Below are positions 54,698-61,483 of a stretch of DNA of 64,000 nucleotides, piece by piece. Source of the DNA: an uncultured bacterium (GTDB lineage: Bacteria > Bacteroidota > Bacteroidia > Bacteroidales > Marinifilaceae); assembly GCA_905216195.1 (NCBI GenBank), contig CAJMSX010000004.1, positions 1 to 64,000 on the forward strand, given 5' to 3'. A model generated the notes under the pieces. That model saw only the letters and a list, made by a program, of their open reading frames with translations, did no database searches and had not been told where the DNA came from. Both the position numbers and the translations under genes were made by a program. Positions within the stretch are counted from its first letter, which is position 1. Each line of letters begins with the position of its first letter.

Positions 54698-55201
54698 ATG
54701 CATACGATGGGTCGCTTAAAGGAAATCATAGGCAAAGCAAATATGATAGGGTTTTGCCTGATGGTATTGATTGGGATCAATCTAACCAGAATCATTGTTC
54801 ATTTACCTTTTGACATATTCGGGATAGAAGATATACAATGGAGTGAAAAACCCTTAGCAACTCCGGAAAAACCTGATTTAACCGCCGGTATGTTAATACT
54901 GGCTTTGGTGATTGCACCTATCCTTGAAACGGCTTTCTTTCAGACACTCATTTATAAACTTTCGAAATGGTTGCATTTTAACCATATAACTACCGTTCTG
55001 ATTTCAGCTGTATGCTTCGGTCTGATGCATACTTATAGCTTGTTTTATATGATCAGCACCTTTTTTACAGGAATTATTTTTATGTATGTATATATAATAA
55101 GGTCTGAATACAATAACAGACCCTATTGGTCTGTTACACTGGCTCATTTCACGCTCAATGCCTTTGCATCCCTCATGATGTTGCTGTTTCAGATCCGATA
55201 A
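54698..55201 (+). CDS. CPBP family intramembrane metalloprotease-like protein (paralogue 2)
   Basis: A 167-residue close paralogue of the upstream gene: GRLKEIIGKANMIGFCL against NRLKEILGKANIIQFCL at the N-terminus, and identical TFFTG and RSEYNN segments later. Motifs are ETAFFQ, FGLMH and HFTLN, with the same ETxxxQ variant of motif 1. The start at 54698 aligns with the paralogue; a frame extension to 54515 overlaps the upstream gene and is rejected. Its own -7 box suggests separate transcription. The pair arose by tandem duplication. Confidence 0.75.
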   Translation: MHTMGRLKEIIGKANMIGFCLMVLIGINLTRIIVHLPFDIFGIEDIQWSEKPLATPEKPDLTAGMLILALVIAPILETAFFQTLIYKLSKWLHFNHITTVLISAVCFGLMHTYSLFYMISTFFTGIIFMYVYIIRSEYNNRPYWSVTLAHFTLNAFASLMMLLFQIR

Positions 55202-55478
55202 AACACGTCCATTGAAATTAAACGACACGATTAACAGAGGGTGGTGTAACTGGCCAAGGCTCCGTTGCAGCACATTACGGACTATTGAGACCTATGGCAT
55301 ACATACGCCAAAAACAGGTTTTTAGGTGCAGATAAAATTTATCAGAATCAACAGGTATATCCGCGTATGATCCGTTATTCTCACATACCTCTCCCAAAAG
55401 AAGGTTTTTTGGTCCTATTTGTGTAAATTTCCGTCCCTTTTCATGTAATATATAGGTTTCATAATCGTCTTATATACG
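55202..55478. other. Intergenic region before the second ECF sigma operon
   Basis: 277 bases with no recognisable gene. A stretch around 55235-55280 is more GC-rich than its surroundings and could be a remnant of mobile DNA, but I cannot identify it. A -7-like TAAATTTC is present near 55424. Confidence 0.35.
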
Positions 55479-55994
55479 ATGACGGAGAAAGAGTTCAATA
55501 CATCGATTTTGCCGCTGGCAAAGCACATTTATTCTTTTGCACTGAATCTGACCGGAAATCCTGCGGATGCCTCAGATATCACGCAAGACGTCATGTATAA
55601 GCTCTGGGACGATCGGAAACAGCTTAAAAAAGTAAACAATCCGAAAGCCTGGGCTTTAAAAATGACGCGTAACCTTTACCTGGATAACCGGAAAAAACAC
55701 AAACCGGTATACGATGAAAAAGAAATGCTCCGTCAGGAATACCTCTCTTCCGACCCGCAACGCATGTTGGAAAATAAAGATACCGCCGAAACCGTTCGCC
55801 GGATTGTAGAGCAGCTGCCTCCCACCCAACGGGAGGTCGTAAAACTCCGGGAACTGGAAGGATTGGAATATACAGAAATCGCACACATCACCGGCCTGGG
55901 CCTGAACAACATCCGGGTATTGTTGTCCAGAGCGCGGACCAAAATAAAAGAGATCCTGGTGAAAACCTATCAGTTTTCCCCTTATGAAGAGTAG
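55479..55994 (+). CDS. ECF-type RNA polymerase sigma factor
   Basis: A 171-residue sigma factor with region 2 (about 10-75; DASDITQDVMYKLWDD) and region 4 (about 110-165; LPPTQREVVKLRELEGLEYTEIAHITGL then NNIRVLLSRARTKIKEIL). It heads a three-gene operon with a membrane anti-sigma-like protein and a DUF4252 protein, a standard Bacteroidetes stress or envelope-response cassette. The signal it answers is unknown. Confidence 0.94.
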   Translation: MTEKEFNTSILPLAKHIYSFALNLTGNPADASDITQDVMYKLWDDRKQLKKVNNPKAWALKMTRNLYLDNRKKHKPVYDEKEMLRQEYLSSDPQRMLENKDTAETVRRIVEQLPPTQREVVKLRELEGLEYTEIAHITGLGLNNIRVLLSRARTKIKEILVKTYQFSPYEE

Positions 55995-56023
55995 TGTGCA
56001 AATGAAACCCTAAAAAAAGAAAA

Positions 56024-56455
56024 ATGAAAGATCTACAGGAAATACGAAAACGCTACTACCGGGCCGAAACTACCCTGGAAGAAGAAGCCGAATTAAAAAA
56101 AATGTACCAAAACGGACTGCTCCCGGAAGATCCGGCACTCAGTCTCCGTCCGCTCTCCCGCATGCCGGAGGGACTGGAAGAACGCATCCGGGCGGGTATC
56201 CGCGAACGGAAAAGAAAAAAAATACGGCAAATCGGTTATACCACGGCCGGAATCGCCGCTACGCTTATCCTGATTCTCACCTTGAGAATCCCGCTCACTT
56301 CCGCTCACAGCAAACAGTTGCAATTATCCGATAACATCAAACGCGAACGCTTCGAAGAAGCCCTGCGCACCATCGGGGAAGTGCTGAAAGAGAAAACTCC
56401 TTCTCAGGAACGGATTCTGTATGAGGATAAAGATGTCATTATCGCTATCGAATAA
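56024..56455 (+). CDS. Putative anti-sigma factor, single-pass membrane protein
   Basis: A 143-residue protein with an N-terminal charged cytoplasmic part, one membrane span (about 71-90, after the basic stretch ERKRKKIRQ) and a periplasmic tail of about 50 residues. It lies 29 bases after the sigma gene. Position and topology indicate an anti-sigma role; no zinc motif was seen. Its counterpart in the 42.6-44.7 kb sigma operon has the same size and layout. Confidence 0.7.
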   Translation: MKDLQEIRKRYYRAETTLEEEAELKKMYQNGLLPEDPALSLRPLSRMPEGLEERIRAGIRERKRKKIRQIGYTTAGIAATLILILTLRIPLTSAHSKQLQLSDNIKRERFEEALRTIGEVLKEKTPSQERILYEDKDVIIAIE

Positions 56456-56558
56456 AAAATATTTTAAAATTTACCGATAAAATATCCCTAACCGTAATAA
56501 AACGCCCTTTCAATCGTCTTTCAAACAGAAAAGAATAGAAACCATAAAATCCAATAAG

Positions 56559-57761
56559 ATGAACAAATTGATTATTTTAGCGGTAGCGGGACTGTTGTCC
56601 CCTTTTTTCGCCAAGGCTCAATTGGGACCATTGATGAAAAAATACCATGGGAAAGATTGCATTACAGTCACCCAACTTGATAAAAACGTGTACGGATTGT
56701 ACAAGAAAAAAAATATTCCCGCAGAAGCCGAAGACATGCTCCAGCAACAATTAAAAGAAGTAAACATACTGACGCTGAATACGGAAACCTGTAACAGCGA
56801 TTTGCTGGGAGAAATCGACAACAAATTCAAAACCCAACTGGAATCGGGAGGAAAAGACAAAATACCTTATAAACTCATCAAGAGTTATAAAGACGAAGAG
56901 AACCGTCAGTTGATCTACAGCCGGAACAGCAAAAACGGCCTCAGCGATTTCGTGGTATGGAATCAAACTCCCGAACGCCTGGATATTATCGAACTCCGGG
57001 GCGACATACAGGTCGAAAACATAGCCATGTTATCCCGGGCCTTGAATATAAAAGGCCTGAATTCTTTATCCTCTTTAAATGCGGCAAACGAAACGTCTTC
57101 CGATTCCAAGTTCGCGTTCGACTCGGAGTACATGAGCGAATTGTCCGAACGCCTACGGGAAATGAGCGAAAGATTACAGCAGAAATCGCTGCACTTCAAC
57201 CTCCCCCAATTCCGGTATAACCTGGACCAACTCATGGATTCCATAGGAACCGGATTCAGTATGATGGGAAACGCCTTCGGACAATTGGGAAATAGTTTCG
57301 AAGAAATGGAAGACCGGTCCGAATCTTTCGGAAGCTCCATCATCGTTACCGACGAAAACGGAAAGAAGAAAATTAAAATTTCCACCCGGAATACGACACC
57401 CGTATACATAGTCGACGGCTCCGAAATAGAACAGACCCAACTGGACCCGAATAATATCAAACAAATCCGGGTCGTCAGAAGCTCACAAGATTTTAAAAAA
57501 TCATACATCTTTATCCGGTCCGGTTCACCGGTCGGAGAATTTATTTCTTACAAGAATAATATGTTGACTTTTAGGTACAAAAACCAGGATTATAAATTCA
57601 ACCTGGAAAAAACACAACATCCGATATTGTCCATCAACGAGAAACTCACTTATGATTTCAATATTTCCCCCAAGAAGATTTTACAGATACGACCGATCAG
57701 CAAAGCCGAAAAAGAAAGCGGTATGTACGAGGGGGCGGAAGTAATTATCTATACAAAATAA
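56559..57761 (+). CDS. Secreted DUF4252 protein with C-terminal plug-like segment
   Basis: The 400-residue protein has a signal peptide ending near AKAQ (about 21) and an N-terminal DUF4252-like domain (about 25-170; DUF4252 proteins regularly follow ECF sigma/anti-sigma genes). A polar helical stretch (about 185-255) separates it from a C-terminal region in which TPVYIVDGSEIEQ then LDPNNIKQIRVV and SYIFIRSG (about 277-325) resemble the plug of TonB-dependent receptors (VDG, N-x-I-x-x-I-x-V, ILIxT pattern). The protein is about twice the length of a simple DUF4252 protein. It ends at a nested terminator shared with the Bla operon. Confidence 0.75.
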   Translation: MNKLIILAVAGLLSPFFAKAQLGPLMKKYHGKDCITVTQLDKNVYGLYKKKNIPAEAEDMLQQQLKEVNILTLNTETCNSDLLGEIDNKFKTQLESGGKDKIPYKLIKSYKDEENRQLIYSRNSKNGLSDFVVWNQTPERLDIIELRGDIQVENIAMLSRALNIKGLNSLSSLNAANETSSDSKFAFDSEYMSELSERLREMSERLQQKSLHFNLPQFRYNLDQLMDSIGTGFSMMGNAFGQLGNSFEEMEDRSESFGSSIIVTDENGKKKIKISTRNTTPVYIVDGSEIEQTQLDPNNIKQIRVVRSSQDFKKSYIFIRSGSPVGEFISYKNNMLTFRYKNQDYKFNLEKTQHPILSINEKLTYDFNISPKKILQIRPISKAEKESGMYEGAEVIIYTK

Positions 57762-57767
57762 AAAAAC

Positions 57768-57854
57768 AGGGCTGTGCCGGGACGTAAACTGCACCCCAAA
57801 AGTTTCTTGTCTAACTTTTGGAGTGCAGTTTTTTCATGAAGCGGACACAGCCCT
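57768..57854. terminator. Nested bidirectional terminator, possibly derived from insertion-sequence ends
   Basis: An inner hairpin (AAACTGCACCCCAAAAGT / ACTTTTGGAGTGCAGTTT, about 57786-57833, one mismatch) is followed by T on the plus strand and terminates the DUF4252 operon. An outer hairpin (AGGGCTGTG 57768-57776 / CACAGCCCT 57846-57854) is followed by a T-run on the minus strand and terminates the Bla operon. The inner stem resembles the paired terminal repeats of some IS3-family elements (CCCCAAAAGTTAGAC type); this is from memory and unverified. Confidence 0.75.
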
Positions 57855-57860
57855 TAACGC

Positions 57861-59126
57861 TTATTTCGATTTTAAAATGACAAGGACAGGGTTGTCGTCT
57901 TCTTTCAATTTTTCCAATTTGCGGATTTCGGGTTTTAAAGTTGCCGCTTTATCCGGATTTTTCTCAAACCACTCCTGAATAGTCAAGGGAAGAATATAAC
58001 CTGCAAAATTCTGATCGGGCATGATTTTCATAAAATTCACATCCATAAAACCGTCCAGATCATTTACATAATCTTTTCCCACCTTCAGGATCCGGAGGTC
58101 CCCTGTTTTTTTATCCCAGATCCCCCGGTACGCCGCAAAACTCTTCTCGTCGGGCCTAAACCAATAAGTGAAAAACATATACCTGTCGTTTTCATACACC
58201 TGGTCGATAGTCGTATGATCTTTACGGGCCGGTCTGTTCAGTAGATCCTTAACATCCAGGCGGTACTTACCCAGGTCCAATACCCTTGCCGGTTTCATAG
58301 CCGTAGGCGTTACTTCGAATATGGTATCCGACAGACTTTCTTTAAACCAGGTTTTTCCTCCGTTATGCCAGAAAACAGGCTGTTCACTCAGAGAAACCAA
58401 CTCGACTTCCGGTCCCCTTCCTCCAATAACCAGCATCTTACCGCTCGTCATGCCCAACATCTTAAACAAAAAAGAAGAAGGATAAACACTCATAGCAGAT
58501 ATCTCTGTCATCCCCAACGTATCCTTAGTAATTGTACCGGGAAACGATTTTACTTTATTTCCCAGCGAATCGACATAGATCAAAATCTCCGGCTTATTGC
58601 CCATCAACTCCTGAGGATAAACGACCAGTAAATCGTCTCCCAGATACGTCACCGTTTTCGATTGTCCGACTCCCTCCGGCAAGGCCTGCACGCCTAAAAA
58701 ATCTCCCTCTACGGAATATTTTACATAATCATTTCTCCAATCCCTCAGGTAAATCACCCCATTTTTCGGATTTATCCATAAGTCCTCCGAAGAAGAATAG
58801 CCCCGGGGACCTTTCTCCAAACTTCCTATAGAACGGATAAACTTACCGTCATGACGATTGAAAACCAGGCATTTGCTTTTGGAACTCCCTACAATAATAT
58901 AATCCCGGTAAAAATGGAAAGCCGGGTTCATACCGATCAAGCCTTCTTCCGTCGTCTCCAGCGGCAAATAGTCGATTTTTTCAAAAAAATCCGAGGCTTT
59001 AGCTTGGTCTTCCGCCGAGCCGATTTTATCTTCCAGCTTGAGCGTCGGTAACCCCTCAGACACTTCTGCCGTCTTACAAGCCCCCAGTAAGCATAACAGG
59101 CCGAGGCCGAAATACAATTTTTTCAT
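57861..59126 (-). CDS. 6-bladed beta-propeller lipoprotein, last gene of the BlaI-BlaR1 operon
   Basis: The 421-residue protein has a signal peptide with lipobox LGAC (about 14-17) and a propeller with the blade motif KFIRSIGSLEKGPRGYSS (about 93-110), like the protein at 37922-39061. The start is the ATG at 59126; a GTG two codons earlier is less likely. It lies 22 bases after the small chimeric lipoprotein gene and appears to belong to the same transcript as blaI and blaR1. Its first 40 or so residues and the upstream bases match the start of that small gene. The role is unknown; sensing or envelope maintenance is possible. Confidence 0.82.
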   Translation of the reverse strand: MKKLYFGLGLLCLLGACKTAEVSEGLPTLKLEDKIGSAEDQAKASDFFEKIDYLPLETTEEGLIGMNPAFHFYRDYIIVGSSKSKCLVFNRHDGKFIRSIGSLEKGPRGYSSSEDLWINPKNGVIYLRDWRNDYVKYSVEGDFLGVQALPEGVGQSKTVTYLGDDLLVVYPQELMGNKPEILIYVDSLGNKVKSFPGTITKDTLGMTEISAMSVYPSSFLFKMLGMTSGKMLVIGGRGPEVELVSLSEQPVFWHNGGKTWFKESLSDTIFEVTPTAMKPARVLDLGKYRLDVKDLLNRPARKDHTTIDQVYENDRYMFFTYWFRPDEKSFAAYRGIWDKKTGDLRILKVGKDYVNDLDGFMDVNFMKIMPDQNFAGYILPLTIQEWFEKNPDKAATLKPEIRKLEKLKEDDNPVLVILKSK

Positions 59127-59148
59127 AGACACCTTTTAAATTATCATT

Positions 59149-59550
59149 TTACTTTTTACAGGTCTGGATCAATAAAACACCCGCAGCAGCCGACTTCCCG
59201 TATAATTTTTCCGCCGCTTCACCTTTCAATACCGTAAGGGAGGCTATTTCCTCCCGGGATAAATCGTCTGCCCGATACCCTTCCGGCATTCTTTTGCCGT
59301 CTACAATAATCAGTTTCCCTTCCTTCAAAAAATCCGATTTTTCCATAGTAGCCACAGGTACACCTGGATGCGATAAACTGTCTCCCAGCATGCAAACCTG
59401 ATGAAAAGGAGCCAGAGAGTCCGACGCCACAGTTCCCGGATCCGAACCGATCTTTTCTTCCGATCTGACGGTCAGCAACCCATCGGTTTTGTCGGGCGCC
59501 TCACAAGCCGTCAATAACAAAATAACCATACCGAAATACAACTTTTTCAT
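59149..59550 (-). CDS. Small chimeric lipoprotein with a plug-like C-terminal module
   Basis: A 133-residue lipoprotein (lipobox LTAC, about 13-16). Residues 1-39 match the N-terminus of the downstream propeller protein (MKKLYFG, AC, DG/EGL, KIGS). Residues 69-133 match the C-terminus of BlaR1 at 49 of 65 positions (about 75%, counted by hand), including SDFLK, MPEGY, TVLKGE, AEKLYGK and GVLLIQT. The 3' ends share 22 identical bases (59160-59181 and 59588-59609). The arrangement is what a tandem duplication running from late blaR1 to early propeller would leave. The plug-like motif suggests a protein-protein docking role, which is inference. No truncation is visible. Confidence 0.78.
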   Translation of the reverse strand: MKKLYFGMVILLLTACEAPDKTDGLLTVRSEEKIGSDPGTVASDSLAPFHQVCMLGDSLSHPGVPVATMEKSDFLKEGKLIIVDGKRMPEGYRADDLSREEIASLTVLKGEAAEKLYGKSAAAGVLLIQTCKK

Positions 59551-59576
59551 AATCGCCTTATTTTAATTCATTCATT

Positions 59577-60746
59577 TTATTTTTTATAGGTCTGGATCAA
59601 TAAAACACCGGAAGCGGCCGGCTTTCCATATAGTTTTTCCGCCACCTCTCCTTTCAGCACCGTGATGGATTCGATTTCCTCCGGGGATAATCGGTTCAGG
59701 TCATATCCTTCCGGCATTTTTTTACCGTTTACAATAATCAGCTCCTTTCCCTTTAAAAAATCCGATTTTTCCATGGGAACAACCGGCACGGTCACAAGCG
59801 GAAACTGAGATGCCGCTTCTTTCGGTTCCCCATCCCGCTTTAAAAAATCACTACCCATTACACCCGCTATAGATTCCGATTGCAGATTCCCGACAGAAAA
59901 CAACAGACCCGTCACCGACAACAAAACCGCATACTTTATCCGACTTACTCCCTGACTTTTTTTCCTATTCATCATCCTGATCCGGAATTTTAAGGAGGAC
60001 AAGCCGAAATGATTTACAAAAGACAGCGCCGGCAATTGGCACATCTGACTCAAAAGATGATATTGGTATTTTTTCCGGTCGCATCCCTGTTCCAAGACGG
60101 CCCGATCCGCCAAAAATTCGAGATTCTCGCGGATAGCTTTCCGGAAAAGCCACACTACGGGATTAAACCATAATACGATACAGATACATTCGCTCAACAT
60201 CACATCCCAGGAATGTTGCTGGCGAACGTGCGTAATTTCGTGTAAAAGAATCTCCCCGAGTTCCCGCTCGGAATACTTCTCCCTATCGATTACAATCCAA
60301 CCGAAAAAAGAAAACGGAGCGACTTCTTCGGTAGGAGCAATTAAAGAAAAACCGTTGTACTTCGTCAGACGCCCTCTCCGGACAATCCGGAAAAGCCCCC
60401 CTAACTGTATCGCCAAACGTATCCCCAATACCATCACCCCTACCCCATACAGCAGAAACAGCAAATCCTTGGCCGTAAAAAGGGTTTCGGTTAACATGCC
60501 TACTTGTAAAGTGACTTTTTCCTGTAAAAAAGAAACAAAATGAACCGCCTCCCCTTTCGCTTCAGCCAGGGCCCAGGCCGGTATATCGATCAAAGGATAA
60601 ACAAAAGACAAAAACAACACGCTTACGAAAGACACCCGGCGCAACGTAAAAAAAGTGTCTCCGTGTAAAAAGAAACGATACGCCAGATAAAATAAAAGAA
60701 GCGCGGCATTCACTTGTACGATATATACATAAAAATTAGTTTCCAT
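59577..60746 (-). CDS. blaR1: BlaR1-type M56 membrane metallopeptidase with plug-like C-terminus
   Basis: BlaR1/MecR1 proteins are membrane-embedded zinc peptidases that, on sensing a signal, trigger cleavage of the BlaI repressor. The 389-residue protein has four membrane segments (about 9-24, 34-52, 86-106 and 268-285), with the zinc motif HEITH (His169, His173) in a cytoplasmic loop. There is no penicillin-binding sensor domain; instead the C-terminal 65 residues (ELIIVNGKKMPEGY then EEIESITVLKGE and GVLLIQT) resemble a TonB-receptor plug motif. So the signal is probably not a beta-lactam. It follows blaI by 12 bases in an operon with two lipoprotein genes. Confidence 0.88.
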   Translation of the reverse strand: METNFYVYIVQVNAALLLFYLAYRFFLHGDTFFTLRRVSFVSVLFLSFVYPLIDIPAWALAEAKGEAVHFVSFLQEKVTLQVGMLTETLFTAKDLLFLLYGVGVMVLGIRLAIQLGGLFRIVRRGRLTKYNGFSLIAPTEEVAPFSFFGWIVIDREKYSERELGEILLHEITHVRQQHSWDVMLSECICIVLWFNPVVWLFRKAIRENLEFLADRAVLEQGCDRKKYQYHLLSQMCQLPALSFVNHFGLSSLKFRIRMMNRKKSQGVSRIKYAVLLSVTGLLFSVGNLQSESIAGVMGSDFLKRDGEPKEAASQFPLVTVPVVPMEKSDFLKGKELIIVNGKKMPEGYDLNRLSPEEIESITVLKGEVAEKLYGKPAASGVLLIQTYKK

Positions 60747-60758
60747 ATCCTCTGCACC

Positions 60759-61121
60759 TTATTGTTTGTCTTCTTCTATCATGCGAATGATTTCCTGCAA
60801 ATCCGCAGCCGATATTTTTCGTTTCTTAGCAAAAAAAGTCACCAGCTCCTTATAAGAATCGGCAAAATAATCCCGCACCACCCCCGACATAAATTTAGAC
60901 TTGTATTCATTCTCGTCAACAGCAGGGCGGTATACATAGATATTTCCATAACGTTTCCCCACAACATATCCCTTCTTTTCCAGATTTTTCACAATAGAAG
61001 CAACGGTGGTATAAGGAGGCCGCGGTTCTTTCATCTGTAATAAAAAGTCTTTGATAACCCCTTCCTTCAATTGCCAAACGATCAGCATGATTTCTTCTTC
61101 CTGAAATGTCAGTTTTTCCAT
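60759..61121 (-). CDS. blaI: BlaI/MecI/CopY family transcriptional repressor
   Basis: A 120-residue winged-helix repressor: N-terminal DNA-binding domain (about 1-80; LTFQEEEIMLIVWQL, recognition helix TTVASIVKNLEKKGYV, wing with GNIYVYRP) and a C-terminal dimerisation domain (about 85-120). Starts at ATG 61121; a TTG two codons earlier is less likely. It is the first gene of the operon with blaR1. The promoter has a palindrome between its elements, as expected for autorepression by a BlaI homologue that is cleaved when BlaR1 is activated. Confidence 0.93.
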   Translation of the reverse strand: MEKLTFQEEEIMLIVWQLKEGVIKDFLLQMKEPRPPYTTVASIVKNLEKKGYVVGKRYGNIYVYRPAVDENEYKSKFMSGVVRDYFADSYKELVTFFAKKRKISAADLQEIIRMIEEDKQ

Positions 61122-61132
61122 ACTCAATTATA

Positions 61133-61149
61133 TTACGATCATATCGCAA
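61133..61149 (-). promoter_or_regulatory. Second candidate BlaI operator
   Basis: TTACGAT-CAT-ATCGCAA (61133-61149) is an inverted repeat with 6 of 7 arm bases symmetric, located at the predicted transcription start. It shares the TACGA-type half-site with the first operator. Confidence 0.4.
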
Positions 61150-61177
61150 ATGTACGAAATTTTCGTAGATATCCAAA
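61147..61177 (-). promoter_or_regulatory. Promoter of the blaI-blaR1 operon
   Basis: On the minus strand TTTG (complement of 61174-61177), 19 bases, then TACATTTG (complement of 61147-61154): a perfect match to the Bacteroides promoter consensus. Transcription would start about 20 bases before the blaI ATG. Confidence 0.85.
61153..61167. promoter_or_regulatory. Palindromic BlaI operator candidate
   Basis: TACGAAA-T-TTTCGTA is a perfect inverted repeat lying between the -33 and -7 elements and overlapping the latter by two bases. The TAC/GTA outer bases agree with known BlaI/MecI operators (TACA/TGTA half-sites). Confidence 0.65.
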
Positions 61178-61335
61178 TTTTTTCCGGAAAAAATCAAATT
61201 TTGTTGAAAAACGTAGTTCTTAGGCCTAACAATTACTTCTTACGGTTTTATTTTCCCTTCCCGCTGGGGAGTTCCGTCCGTTACCCCCTCAGGTTCAGCT
61301 CACCTTCCACTTCATCGAAGGTAACAAATAAAAAT

Positions 61336-61358
61336 AAACCGGAGATACCGGTTTTTTT
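61336..61358 (+). terminator. Terminator-like hairpin without an obvious gene
   Basis: AAACCGG and CCGGTTT with a short loop, followed by a run of T on the plus strand (61336-61358). No plus-strand gene precedes it. The 61178-61482 gap otherwise contains the ilvE terminator and no supported gene. Confidence 0.35.
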
Positions 61359-61382
61359 CACGAAGCTCCGCATGGTATGCTG

Positions 61383-61415
61383 AAAAACAAGGGTGTCCTT
61401 ATCCCGACACCCTTG
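61383..61415 (-). terminator. Rho-independent terminator of ilvE
   Basis: CAAGGGTGTC and GACACCCTTG (61388-61415) form a 10-bp stem, followed on the minus strand by a run of T (complement of 61383-61387). It is about 69 bases after the ilvE stop. Confidence 0.82.
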
Positions 61416-61483
61416 CATGCTGCTATTTCTTTCGGAAACCGGTCGCAACTAGCCGGCTTCCCTTCTTTTACGTCTTACCGGTC

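Noticed and set aside
61281..61373. A 30-codon minus-strand frame (MRSFVKKTGISG start)
   Set aside because: The predicted peptide looks plausible, but it overlaps a terminator-like hairpin and lies just after the ilvE terminator; too short to support without conservation.
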